A DNA stretch of 27,531 bases from an uncultured Oscillospiraceae bacterium (GCA_934675115.1 CAKUPH010000026.1:1-27531); one strand, 5' to 3'. Shown: positions 1-7,332, numbered from the stretch's first letter. Translations and numbers: made by a program. The notes: generated by a model not told the origin, from the sequence alone.

Positions 1-253
1 GCCGAAGCCCAGCGAAGCGGGTTCGGCGGGGAGAGGAGGAACGCCGGAATGGGCGAGTTTTCGCATATAGGCGGAAACGAGCGATATGAAGGCCGTTCCG
101 ACGAGGTGCGGCGGCGTTATCGAGCGCCAAATCCCACAAGTCCGCACCAGAGCAGCGTCAGCGGAAAGAGAAGGACAGCGTCTTACTGAAGTAGTCGGAA
201 ACCCTTCTGTGGCATGGCAATGCCAAAATTCTGCCAGTCCCCACTAAGGGGTA
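1..253. other. Unassigned intergenic sequence, possibly structured
   Basis: I see no convincing coding frame here. The stretch has self-complementary blocks: a long-range pair at 105-111 (GGTGCGG) with 142-148 (CCGCACC) encloses a smaller stem at 113-116/125-128. A partial CCCC/GGGG pairing lies just before 250. It matches no tRNA, RNase P RNA, tmRNA or riboswitch that I recognise. It could be decayed intergenic sequence, part of a larger repeat unit cut by the window edge, or an unknown RNA. Confidence 0.35.
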
Positions 254-369
254 CACAGGGGATTATCCCCTGTGCGATTCTTTGGTGACTTTCTGTTCGC
301 ACAGAAAGTCACCCCAGCGGAGCGTCCGCGGAGGACGCTCACAGTCCTTCGCTGGACTTCCGGCGAATA
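254..369 (+). repeat. Family C multi-hairpin repeat upstream of ricT
   Basis: Four stem-loops follow one another. They are CACAGGGGA/TCCCCTGTG (254-262/266-274), a perfect 13-bp stem with a 4-base loop (284-296/301-313), GAGCGTCC/GGACGCTC (320-327/333-340) and AGTCC/GGACT (343-347/354-358). The word CCGGCGAATA follows at 360-369. The element at 27262-27417, read on the minus strand, has the same palindrome type, GCGTCC hairpin and CCGGCGAATA word in the same order. This copy points into ricT and ends about 80 bases before its start codon. An open frame through it adds a spurious N-terminal extension to ricT. Confidence 0.7.
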
Positions 370-451
370 TGCAAGTAGCTTACTATGGGCAAAAGCCCTT
401 AACTCTTTGTTTCTTTCCCGAAAGAAAAAGTTTTTTTGGAGGACACTCTCA

Positions 452-1828
452 ATGACAGAGATCATCAGCGTCCGATTCAAATCGGGCGGCAAACAGTACT
501 ACTTTGACCCCGCCGGACTTCAGGTGGAAGAGGGGCAGGGCGTCATCGTGGAGACGGGCAAGGGCCTTGAATACAGCACCTGCATCCGCCCCAACAGCAT
601 GGTGGAGGACGAGTCGGTGATCCAGCCCCTCCGCCCGGTGGTCCGGCTGGCCACGGACAAGGACCTGCGCCAGATCGCGGAGAACAAAGCCAAAGAGGGC
701 CGGACCATGAAGCTGGCCCAGCAGCAGATCGAGCGCCACGGCCTTGACATGAAGCTCGTCGGCGTGGAGTACAGCTTCGACGGCTCCAAAATCATTTTTT
801 TCTTTACCTCCGACGGCCGCGTGGACTTCCGCGCGCTGGTGAAGGATCTGGCGGGCATGTTCCGCGCCCGCATCGAACTGCGGCAGATCGGCGTCCGGGA
901 CGAGGCCCGGATGCTGGGCGGCCTTGGCATCTGCGGCCGGCCTTTCTGCTGCGCCCAGTTCCTGGACGAGTTCCAGCCGGTGTCCATCAAGATGGCCAAG
1001 ACCCAGAACCTGTCCCTGAACCCCACGAAGATATCCGGCACCTGCGGGCGGCTCATGTGCTGCCTGAAGTACGAGCAGGACGCCTATGAGGACGCGGTGA
1101 AGCGCTGCCCCAAGCAGGACTCCTTCGTGGAGTGCCCCGACGGCGCGGGCTGCGTCTGTCAGGTGAACCTGCTCAAGGAGCAGGTGAAGGTCCGGCTGGA
1201 GGACTCCAACGAGCAGCCCAAGTGCTACCGCACCAGCGAGATCCGGGTCATCCGCAGCGGCAAGGGCCGCCGCCCCGAGGACTATGTGGCTCCCCCGAAG
1301 GAGGAACTGGAAAAGCTGCGCTACATCCCCCCCGAGGAGGAGCGTCCCGCCGGCCGCCTGAACGGCGGGCGGAGCCTTGCCGAGGCGTTGGAGCAGTACA
1401 TGGGCAGTTCCGCCGCCCCCGCGCAGGAGCGGCCCGATGAGCAAAAGAAGTCCGGCCGCGGCCGCCGCCACCGCGGCGGAAAGGGCGGCAAGCGCCCCGA
1501 GGGGCAGGCCACTCAGACCGGCGAGGGCCGCCAGAGCGCCCGGGAGGAGCGCCCGGAGCAGCCCCGTCCCGCCCGGGAGAATAAGGACGGCCAGCAGCAG
1601 CGCGGCGGCCGCCGCCCCCAGCAGGGTCAGCAGGGCCAGAAGGACCGGCAGCCCCGTCAGGAGCAGCGCCAGCCCCGCCGGGAGCAGCCCCGTCCCCAGA
1701 ACACTGCCCCCGAGGGCGAGGGCGGCGAGAAGAAGAGCGGCGAGAACCGCAAGCGCCGCTACCGCCCCCACCACCGCCGCCCGAAAAAGCCCGGCGAGGG
1801 CGGCGCGCCTACTGGCGGAGCGGAATAA
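452..1828 (+). CDS. ricT: RicT/YaaT (PSP1 family) with long basic tail
   Basis: The protein has 458 residues from an ATG preceded by TTGGAGGAC. An upstream in-frame start at 272 would translate the family C repeat and is rejected. The N-terminal part matches PSP1/YaaT. The signature cysteines are C161, C166 and C167 in GLGICGRPFCC, and C198, C203 and C204 in CGRLMCC. In Bacillus the RicA-RicF-RicT complex carries Fe-S clusters and helps RNase Y mature mRNAs; it also affects sporulation. No ricA or ricF lies in this window. Bacillus RicT is about 275 residues. Here a tail of roughly 150 residues, rich in Arg, Gln, Gly and Pro and probably disordered, follows from about residue 310. The family call is firm; the tail's role is unknown. 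Confidence 0.93.
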   Translation: MTEIISVRFKSGGKQYYFDPAGLQVEEGQGVIVETGKGLEYSTCIRPNSMVEDESVIQPLRPVVRLATDKDLRQIAENKAKEGRTMKLAQQQIERHGLDMKLVGVEYSFDGSKIIFFFTSDGRVDFRALVKDLAGMFRARIELRQIGVRDEARMLGGLGICGRPFCCAQFLDEFQPVSIKMAKTQNLSLNPTKISGTCGRLMCCLKYEQDAYEDAVKRCPKQDSFVECPDGAGCVCQVNLLKEQVKVRLEDSNEQPKCYRTSEIRVIRSGKGRRPEDYVAPPKEELEKLRYIPPEEERPAGRLNGGRSLAEALEQYMGSSAAPAQERPDEQKKSGRGRRHRGGKGGKRPEGQATQTGEGRQSAREERPEQPRPARENKDGQQQRGGRRPQQGQQGQKDRQPRQEQRQPRREQPRPQNTAPEGEGGEKKSGENRKRRYRPHHRRPKKPGEGGAPTGGAE

Positions 1829-1880
1829 TCCTCAAACTTCCGCGCAGCTGTGGAAAAGTTTCCGGAATAAATTGAAACAA

Positions 1881-1916
1881 GGGAGCGCTTCCTGTGGAAA
1901 CGCTCCCTTGTTTCGT
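1881..1916 (+). terminator. Intrinsic terminator after ricT
   Basis: GGGAGCGCTTCC pairs with GGAAACGCTCCC across a TGT loop, a 12-position stem with one mismatch at 1881-1907. The T-rich run TTGTTTCGTT follows. It lies about 50 bases after the ricT stop codon. Confidence 0.75.
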
Positions 1917-1982
1917 TCGGCAAAACCGTTGTGCGGCGCAAAAGCCGCGCAGAGTTCCGCCGCAGCGGCAAAAATGAACGTA

Positions 1983-2016
1983 AAAAACCCGTTCAGCATC
2001 AGCTGAGCGGGTTTTT
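1983..2016. terminator. Bidirectional terminator between ricT and divIVA
   Basis: A 15-bp stem (1983-1997 with 2002-2016, one G-T wobble) has the loop ATCA. It carries five A on the left and five T on the right, so it can act on both strands. It sits between the converging ricT and divIVA genes and probably ends the long minus-strand miaA-to-divIVA unit. Confidence 0.85.
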
Positions 2017-2030
2017 GGTTTTATGTAGGA

Positions 2031-2681
2031 TCAAGTGATCTCGTAGTCCTTGCCGAACTGGAGATCCTCGAACCGGCGGGTGGCGTCCATGTCCAGCTCC
2101 TCCCCGGGGGCGGAACCGGCGGTGACGGGCACCTCTTTACCCGGGTCCTTCACGGGATCAGGGATGGTCAGGTTTGCGAAGGGGTTGGCCGCGGGAGCGC
2201 TCTCCTCCTTAGCGGGGGGCGTGACGCCGGCGGTCAGCTCGCCCAGACGGGCCAGATAGTTCAGCGTGCCCTGATGGGCCTCGGTGACCTCCTGCACGTA
2301 GGCGGCGGTGGCCTCCTTGGCCTTCTGGAGCCGGAACTCCTCGTCCCGGATCTGCTGCTGCAGCTCGTCCACCCGGCCCTTGGCGGCGGCCTCGGCGTCG
2401 TGGACCAACTCGGCCTTCTTCTTTTCCGCGTCGCTGACCATGGCCTCGGCCATCTGCTGTGCGGCGAGGAGGGTCTTGCGCATGGCGGTGTCGGTAGCGC
2501 GGTACTCCTCCACCGTGTCGGACAGCACCTTCAGCTTGTTCTTGAGAATGGCATTATCGTTGTAGAGGGCGGTGTAGTCCTCCGTGAGCTGGTCAAGAAA
2601 CTCGTCCACCATCGCCATATTGTAGCCGCCCAGAGTCGCCTTGGCAAAGGCGTGGCTGGCCACCTCCTGCGGAGTCAGCAT
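2031..2681 (-). CDS. divIVA: DivIVA family cell-division protein
   Basis: 216 residues. The N-terminus (LTPQEVASHAFAKATLGGYN, then VDEFLDQL) is the conserved DivIVA membrane-binding domain. The middle (about residues 30-135) is rich in Glu, Lys, Ala and Gln with coiled-coil character. The C-terminal third is Pro/Ala/Glu-rich and probably disordered. DivIVA proteins sense negatively curved membrane at septa and poles and recruit division or sporulation partners. The gene follows sepF by 21 bases, the classic ylm-cluster order, and is the last gene before the bidirectional terminator. The exact partner in this organism cannot be read from sequence. Confidence 0.92.
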   Translation of the reverse strand: MLTPQEVASHAFAKATLGGYNMAMVDEFLDQLTEDYTALYNDNAILKNKLKVLSDTVEEYRATDTAMRKTLLAAQQMAEAMVSDAEKKKAELVHDAEAAAKGRVDELQQQIRDEEFRLQKAKEATAAYVQEVTEAHQGTLNYLARLGELTAGVTPPAKEESAPAANPFANLTIPDPVKDPGKEVPVTAGSAPGEELDMDATRRFEDLQFGKDYEIT

Positions 2682-2702
2682 AGCTCAATATCCCCCTTCC
2701 GC

Positions 2703-3134
2703 TCAGAAATACAGCCCGTTGTTTTCCAGCTCGTCAATGAGGTCACCCAAAATCTCCACGTTGTACGGCGTGATGATGTAGGTGGACAGCGCGACCTTCT
2801 TGATGGTGCCCTCGTTGGCGTAAGCCACGCCGGACAGGAAGTCAATAAGGCGGCGGGCGATGTTCTTGTCGGTCTGCTCCAGATTCAGCACCACGGTGCG
2901 CTTGTCCCGCAGGTGGTCGGCGATCTCGGAGGCGTTCTCGAACCGCTCGGGCTTCACCAGCACCACCTGAAGCTGGGTGGTGGTGTGGATGTTGACCACC
3001 TTGTTGCTGCGGCGCTCGGGCTGCTCCCGGACGGTCTCCTTGGGGGAGACGGGGGTGAAATCGTCTTCAAACTGCTCCTCTTCCTCGTCCTCATAAGGCC
3101 GGGCAAGGCGCTTGAGTTCGTCAATAAAGCTCAT
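2703..3134 (-). CDS. sepF: SepF, FtsZ-membrane anchor of the divisome
   Basis: 143 residues. An N-terminal amphipathic segment (MSFIDELKRLARPY) and an acidic Glu/Asp linker precede the SepF domain at about residues 45-140. Within it, VVLVKPERFENASEIADHL and VVLNLEQTD are recognisable family motifs. SepF polymerises, binds the FtsZ C-terminus and tethers FtsZ to the membrane. It lies 18 bases after yggS and 21 bases before divIVA, matching the conserved ylmE-ylmF-divIVA order of Firmicutes. Length and architecture are normal. Confidence 0.95.
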   Translation of the reverse strand: MSFIDELKRLARPYEDEEEEQFEDDFTPVSPKETVREQPERRSNKVVNIHTTTQLQVVLVKPERFENASEIADHLRDKRTVVLNLEQTDKNIARRLIDFLSGVAYANEGTIKKVALSTYIITPYNVEILGDLIDELENNGLYF

Positions 3135-3152
3135 TTGGGTTGGCCCCTTTCC

Positions 3153-3875
3153 TTAAAGGTGTTCCGCCGTGGGATGGAGCGGGGGGCGCGGCCCGAACAG
3201 GGCGGTGCCCAGCCGGACAAGATCCGCGCCCTCGGCCACGGCGTCCTCATAGTCGCCGCTCATTCCCATGGACAGCCATAGATTATCTGCTTTATTATCG
3301 CCCATTTCCAGACTTATGTCAACAGCAAGACGGCGCAATTTTGCAAAAAAAGGCCGGTTTTCGCCGGATTTTTCCGCCGCCGGGGGGATGCACATCAGCC
3401 CCCGAAGCCGGACGTGCTCCAGCTCCGCCGCCAGACGGGCAGCGGGCAGGGCCTCCTCCGGCGCAAAGCCGGATTTGCTCTCCTCCCCCGCCAGATTGAC
3501 CTCCAGCAGAATGTCCTGACAGATGCCCAGCTTTTCCGCCTGCTTATCGATGGCCAGCAGCAGCTTTTCCGACGAGACGGAGTGGATGAGGGCCGCATGG
3601 CCCACCACGTACTTCACCTTGTTGGTCTGTAAGTGGCCGATGAAGTGGACGGCGGCGCCCTCGTAGGCGTTGGCGGCCAGATGGGCCGTCAGCTCCTGCA
3701 CCCGGTTCTCGCCGCACACCGTCACCCCGGCGGCGATGGCCTGCCGGATGGTGTCGTCAGACTGGGTCTTGGTGGCGGCCACCAGCGTGACTTTTTCCGG
3801 GTCACGCCCCGCCGCCATGGCTGCCCGTTGGATGTTTTCTCTGGCCCGGGCCAGATTTTCCGCGATACCGTTCAT
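3153..3875 (-). CDS. yggS: YggS/PLPBP pyridoxal-phosphate homeostasis protein
   Basis: 240 residues (YlmE in Bacillus). The expected PLP-binding lysine is K36 in LVAATKTQ. Other family motifs are GENRVQE, HFIGHLQTNK, LSMGMSGDYEDA and VRLGTALFG near the C-terminus. The family binds PLP in a fold like alanine racemase but has no known catalysis; it buffers PLP and affects amino-acid metabolism. The start codon overlaps the stop of the upstream HlyD-like gene (ATGA), so the two are translationally coupled. sepF follows. Confidence 0.95.
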   Translation of the reverse strand: MNGIAENLARARENIQRAAMAAGRDPEKVTLVAATKTQSDDTIRQAIAAGVTVCGENRVQELTAHLAANAYEGAAVHFIGHLQTNKVKYVVGHAALIHSVSSEKLLLAIDKQAEKLGICQDILLEVNLAGEESKSGFAPEEALPAARLAAELEHVRLRGLMCIPPAAEKSGENRPFFAKLRRLAVDISLEMGDNKADNLWLSMGMSGDYEDAVAEGADLVRLGTALFGPRPPLHPTAEHL

Positions 3876-5140
3876 CGGACCACCTTCCCATCGTAAATGC
3901 CGGTGGAGTTGACGATGACATCGTCCCCCGCCCGGAGCCGCCGGGCGGCGGAGCTGTCGATGGGCTCCACCAGATAAAAATTGTCGTCTGTGTAGAGGAC
4001 GCTGACCTCCTGAAATTCCGCTTGGGTGCCCACCACCGTGTAAACGCCGGTGCGCTGGACCTCAGTCTCAAGGCCGGTCTCCTTGTCGGTGACGGTCTCG
4101 GTGACCACCCGGAGGGCCTGCCGGGGCACCCGAATGCCCTCCAGCCGCCGGGTGACGATGTCCACCGTCTGCACCCGGAGCAGCGTGGTGTCCGCCAGCT
4201 TCGTCCGGGCGGAGAACAGGACGGCCACCTTGCCGTTCTCCTTGTCGCTGATGTGCTCCGCCGTCATGGATACGCTGCCGAACCAGTCGTGGGAGAAGGA
4301 AACGGTGTATTTTTTCCCCTCCACAAGGCCCTTGGCCTCATCCTCGGGGAACACGGCGGCGAAGTACCACGTGGAGCCGGTGATGAGCTTGCCCACCGCC
4401 CCGGCGGGGGCGGACACGTCCTGCCGGAGCAGATCGCTGAGCTGGGAGGGGGTCATGGCCCGGGCGGAGTCGGGGGTGATGAGCGTCTCATACCCGTCGG
4501 CCACGCCGGAGAACACGCCGGACACCGGCGCGGACAAAGTCGTGGACACCCGGCTCAGGGAGGACTGAAGCTCGGTGAGCCGGGCCTGCTTTTCCGCGAT
4601 GAGGGCGTACATGCTCTCGGCGGCGCCGCTGTCCCCGTACGTAAAGTCCCGCTTGAACACCATGGTGCGCAGGTTGAGGGCGGAGTCCTCCAGCGTGGAC
4701 AGGTCGCCGGAGGCGGACAGCGCCCGGAGGTTGGTGATGGACTGGAGGACGGAGGCGTCCAGCTTGGCGGTGTCCGCCCCGCCGGTGCCGGCGGACAGGG
4801 CGTAGGCCAGCTGCTCCAGCTCGGCGGACAGGGTCTTGACGGACTGTCGGGTGTCAAGGCCGGAGGAATCGCTGTAAAGGATGGCCACCGTCTCCCCGGC
4901 GGCCACCTTCTCCCCCTCCGACGGCACCAGATCCACGTAGCTGCCGGTGCCGGACAGCACCGTCTCCTCCCGGACGATCACGCCGGTGACAGAGGTGCCC
5001 ACGTCGATGGACGCGGCGTAGGCCGGGGTGGTGGCCACGCCCCCCTGCCAGCTCCGGGCGATGTAAAAGCCCAGATAGGCGAGGATGCCGACCACCAGAA
5101 TGGCCATCATGATCTTTGTCGTGCGGGTGCTCTGCTTCAT
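3872..5140 (-). CDS. HlyD-like membrane-anchored protein in the division cluster
   Basis: 422 residues with a short basic N-terminus and one membrane helix at about residues 11-30 (MMAILVVGILAYLGFYIA). An early beta-barrel/lipoyl-like section (GTSVTGVIVREETVLSGTG, PSEGEKVAAGETVAILYS) resembles HlyD/biotinyl-lipoyl adaptor proteins. A helical coiled region (about 100-200) and a further beta-rich C-terminal part follow. HlyD proteins usually pair with an ABC or MFS exporter, but none is encoded nearby. The gene sits between hfq and yggS and overlaps yggS by 4 bases, so a role tied to envelope or division is possible. It may be a stand-alone cell-surface protein and not an efflux adaptor. The function is open. 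Confidence 0.7.
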   Translation of the reverse strand: MKQSTRTTKIMMAILVVGILAYLGFYIARSWQGGVATTPAYAASIDVGTSVTGVIVREETVLSGTGSYVDLVPSEGEKVAAGETVAILYSDSSGLDTRQSVKTLSAELEQLAYALSAGTGGADTAKLDASVLQSITNLRALSASGDLSTLEDSALNLRTMVFKRDFTYGDSGAAESMYALIAEKQARLTELQSSLSRVSTTLSAPVSGVFSGVADGYETLITPDSARAMTPSQLSDLLRQDVSAPAGAVGKLITGSTWYFAAVFPEDEAKGLVEGKKYTVSFSHDWFGSVSMTAEHISDKENGKVAVLFSARTKLADTTLLRVQTVDIVTRRLEGIRVPRQALRVVTETVTDKETGLETEVQRTGVYTVVGTQAEFQEVSVLYTDDNFYLVEPIDSSAARRLRAGDDVIVNSTGIYDGKVVR

Positions 5141-5234
5141 GGGTCGTCCCTTTCTCTGCTCCGGCGGCGGAATTGAAGCGTCCGCGCCGGGAATGGGTGT
5201 TTCCGGGCAAGCTCCGGCGGAAAGGGACGGGGGC

Positions 5235-5250
5235 GGAGCCTTACGGCTCC
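5235..5250 (-). other. Hairpin spanning the hfq stop codon
   Basis: On the minus strand GGAGCC and GGCTCC pair around GTAA, which contains the hfq stop codon and forms a GNRA-type tetraloop. No T run follows, so it is unlikely to be a full terminator. It could protect the hfq 3' end or partly separate hfq from the HlyD-like gene 100 bases downstream. Confidence 0.4.
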
Positions 5251-5480
5251 AGCTCCACGGCCCGCTCCGGGGTGATGGTGGAAATGGCGTGCTTGTAGAT
5301 GACCTGCTGCCTGCTGTCCGACATGAGGACGACCACGTAGGGGTCGAAGGCGGCGATGACGCCCCGCATCTGGTAGCCGTTCATGAGGAACACGGTCACC
5401 GGCGCGGAGGTCCGCCGGGCGGCGGACAGGAAAGCATCCTGAATATTGACGGGTTTGACAGCGGTCGTGGTGGTTAACAT
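5241..5480 (-). CDS. hfq: Hfq RNA chaperone
   Basis: 79 residues from the ATG at 5480, which has AAAGGAG nine bases upstream. A start ten codons earlier would put that ribosome-binding site inside the gene. The Sm1 section (VTVFLMNGYQMRGVIAAFDPY) and the Sm2 motif YKHAIST are clear. NIQDAFL matches the proximal-face helix that contains the conserved Gln. Hfq forms a hexameric ring that binds small RNAs and mRNAs. The gene follows miaA by 51 bases, the arrangement conserved in many bacteria. The C-terminus is short, as in Gram-positive Hfq. Confidence 0.96.
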   Translation of the reverse strand: MLTTTTAVKPVNIQDAFLSAARRTSAPVTVFLMNGYQMRGVIAAFDPYVVVLMSDSRQQVIYKHAISTITPERAVELEP

Positions 5481-5531
5481 AAGTATACACTCCTTTTCTT
5501 TGTCGGACAAGGGGCTTGTCCGTGAGTGCAG

Positions 5532-6476
5532 CTATTGTAAACCAGCCTGATGGGCGAGATATGTCGAATACGCGACGGCGGCGGAAAAATCGGGAGTTTT
5601 TTCCCACTCGATCCAGTGGGCGGCCTTGCTCCGGCGGAACCACGTGAGCTGACGCTTGGCGTACTGCCGGGAGCGGAGCTTGATTTCCTCCGCCCCATCG
5701 CGGACCGGGCGGCCCTCCGCGATGGCGGCGGCCAGCTCCTTGTAGCCGATGGCCTGCATGGCGGTGCAGTCCGGCGGGACGCCGTCGGCCAGCAGCTGCC
5801 GGACCTCGCGCTCCAGCCCCTGCTCCATCATCACGTCCACCCGCCGGTCGATCCGCGCCCAGAGCCACGGCCGCTCCCGGAAGTTCAGCGCGATGGTGAG
5901 GGGGGTATAGCGGTCGGGGATGGCCTGAGTTTCCAGATTGTGCTGGGTGATGGTCTTGCCAGTGGCGCGGTAGACCTCAAGTGCCCGGATGATGCGCTTT
6001 TCGTCGTTGGGGTGGAGCCGCTCCGCCGCCGCGGGGTCCACGGCCCGCAGCTTCTCCAGCAGGACGGGCAGGCCTTCAGTGCGGGCGCGGCCCTGCAGCT
6101 CCTCCCGCAGGCCGCTGTCCGCCGGGAATGGGGCGAACTGCCGCCCGGCCACCAGATTGTCGATATAAAGTCCCGTTCCCCCCGCCACGATGGGCAGCTT
6201 TCCCCGGGCGAGGATGCCGTCCACCACGGGCACGGCGTCGGCCACGTACCGGGCCACGGAGTAATTTTCCTCCGGGTCGGCCACATCCAGCATGTGGTGG
6301 GGCACGCCGTCCATTTCCTCCGCCGTGGGCTTGGCGGTGCCGATGTCCATCCGGCGGTAGACCTGCATGGAGTCGGCGGACACCACCTCGCCGTCCAGTG
6401 CCTTGGCCAGCGCCACGGCCAGTGCCGTCTTGCCCGACGCCGTGGGCCCGCATATCACAAGAATGTTCGGTTTCAT
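5532..6476 (-). CDS. miaA: tRNA dimethylallyltransferase MiaA
   Basis: 314 residues from an ATG with GGAGGT at good spacing; a start 22 codons upstream lacks support. The P-loop GPTASGKTALA lies near residue 10. SADSMQVYRRMDIGTAKPT, VPHHMLD and GGTGLYID are diagnostic MiaA motifs. The enzyme adds the dimethylallyl group to A37 of tRNAs reading codons that begin with U, the first step to ms2i6A. It is the first gene of the minus-strand unit that continues to hfq and the division genes. Its leader contains a family A repeat. Confidence 0.97.
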   Translation of the reverse strand: MKPNILVICGPTASGKTALAVALAKALDGEVVSADSMQVYRRMDIGTAKPTAEEMDGVPHHMLDVADPEENYSVARYVADAVPVVDGILARGKLPIVAGGTGLYIDNLVAGRQFAPFPADSGLREELQGRARTEGLPVLLEKLRAVDPAAAERLHPNDEKRIIRALEVYRATGKTITQHNLETQAIPDRYTPLTIALNFRERPWLWARIDRRVDVMMEQGLEREVRQLLADGVPPDCTAMQAIGYKELAAAIAEGRPVRDGAEEIKLRSRQYAKRQLTWFRRSKAAHWIEWEKTPDFSAAVAYSTYLAHQAGLQ

Positions 6477-6516
6477 AAGACCTCCCTGCGGGCCACGGCG
6501 GGCCTCACGAAGTGGG

Positions 6517-6632
6517 ACGGCGCGGGTGCGCCGTACAGGCATTTTCGCGCCCGCGAAAATCCTGGCGCAAGGCGGAATTCACTTTCGCCGCGCAAAAATA
6601 AATCAAAGGGGTCCCCGGGGCGCGGAGCGGCA
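6517..6632 (+). repeat. Family A multi-hairpin repeat (copy A1)
   Basis: Three hairpins follow in order: ACGGCGC/GCGCCGT (6517-6534), ATTTTCGCG/CGCGAAAAT (6541-6560), and GGCG...CGCC around GAATTCACTTT. An A-rich spacer and a GGGGTCCCCGGGG block complete the unit. The 22 bases at 6563-6584 are identical to 10572-10593 in copy A3, and both are followed by the same CGCCGCGCA-(A/T-rich)-GGGTCCCC layout. This copy lies in the transcribed leader of miaA. Confidence 0.75.
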
Positions 6633-6657
6633 CGGGGCAGACCCGCAGCTTTTCCAC

Positions 6658-6686
6658 ATTATAACGGATTTCAGCGGACATTACAA
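6658..6686 (-). promoter_or_regulatory. Sigma-A-type promoter for the miaA-hfq-division unit
   Basis: Read on the minus strand: TTGTAA at 6686-6681, a 17-base spacer, then a perfect TATAAT at 6663-6658. The leader to the miaA start is about 175 bases and includes repeat A1. The -35 box of the divergent aroK promoter begins only 11 bases beyond this promoter's own -35 box. Confidence 0.75.
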
Positions 6687-6696
6687 CCGCAAACCC

Positions 6697-6725
6697 TTGT
6701 TTTGCCTCCGGTTTTCTGTTATAAT
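6697..6725 (+). promoter_or_regulatory. Sigma-A-type promoter for aroK
   Basis: TTGTTT at 6697-6702, a 17-base spacer and a perfect TATAAT at 6720-6725. The aroK start codon is about 50 bases downstream. It is arranged back to back with the miaA promoter. Confidence 0.75.
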
Positions 6726-6778
6726 ATCATGTCTTATTATGGGCACGCACAGGCGTGCCCCACACAGGAGAACACGGC

Positions 6779-7312
6779 ATGGATAATATCGTACTCATCG
6801 GAATGCCCGGCTCGGGCAAGAGCAGCGTGGGCGTGGTGCTGGCAAAAGCGCTGGGCTACCGCTTTCTGGACGTGGACCTGCTCATTCAGGAGCGGGAGGG
6901 CGCCCTTCTTCAGGAAATTCTGGACCGCCGGGGCCTTGACTATTTTCTGGACGCGGAGCGGGACGCCATCTGCTCGGTGGACTGCCGCCATACGGTGGTG
7001 GCCCCCGGTGGAAGCTGCATCTGCCGGGAGGAAGCCATTGAGCACATGCGGCGGCTGGGCACGGTGGTATACCTGAAGCTGTCCCTGCCCGAGGTGGAGG
7101 GCCGCATCCACAACCTCGCCACCCGGGGCATCGCCCTGTCCCCAGGGCAGACGCTGGCCGATGTGTACGACTACCGCACCCCCCTTTACGAGCGCTGCGC
7201 CCACATCACGGTGCCCGCCGGCGGCCAGACGCTGGCCGGGACGGTGGAGGCGGTGCGCCGGGCGCTGACGGACGCGGGAGTATTGTCCCAGACCATGCCG
7301 GATGAAGTATAA
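6779..7312 (+). CDS. aroK: Shikimate kinase, Clostridia-type variant
   Basis: 177 residues from the ATG at 6779, with ACAGGAG before it. The P-loop is GMPGSGKSS at residues 8-16. DVDLLIQE supplies the acidic residues expected near Mg/shikimate, the glycine pair is in APGGS, and RTPLYERCA matches the lid/shikimate arginine motif. The family converts shikimate to shikimate 3-phosphate. The usual FRxxE motif reads FLDAE here, so the second shikimate-binding arginine is replaced by Leu, and the lid contains TRGIALSPGQTL. I recall this variant as common in Clostridia proteins annotated shikimate kinase. A different small-molecule kinase activity is possible. No other aro gene is near. Confidence 0.8.
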   Translation: MDNIVLIGMPGSGKSSVGVVLAKALGYRFLDVDLLIQEREGALLQEILDRRGLDYFLDAERDAICSVDCRHTVVAPGGSCICREEAIEHMRRLGTVVYLKLSLPEVEGRIHNLATRGIALSPGQTLADVYDYRTPLYERCAHITVPAGGQTLAGTVEAVRRALTDAGVLSQTMPDEV

Positions 7313-7332
7313 GAAGCAAAGGACGTAATGCA

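Noticed and set aside
272..451. Upstream start for ricT giving 60 extra residues
   Set aside because: The extra segment is translated from a palindromic repeat, while the ATG at 452 has a good ribosome-binding site and begins the conserved domain.
449..1774. Long minus-strand frame opposite ricT
   Set aside because: It is a shadow of a GC-rich gene with Leu/Ala/Gly-rich nonsense content and no family motif, while the plus-strand frame is clearly RicT.
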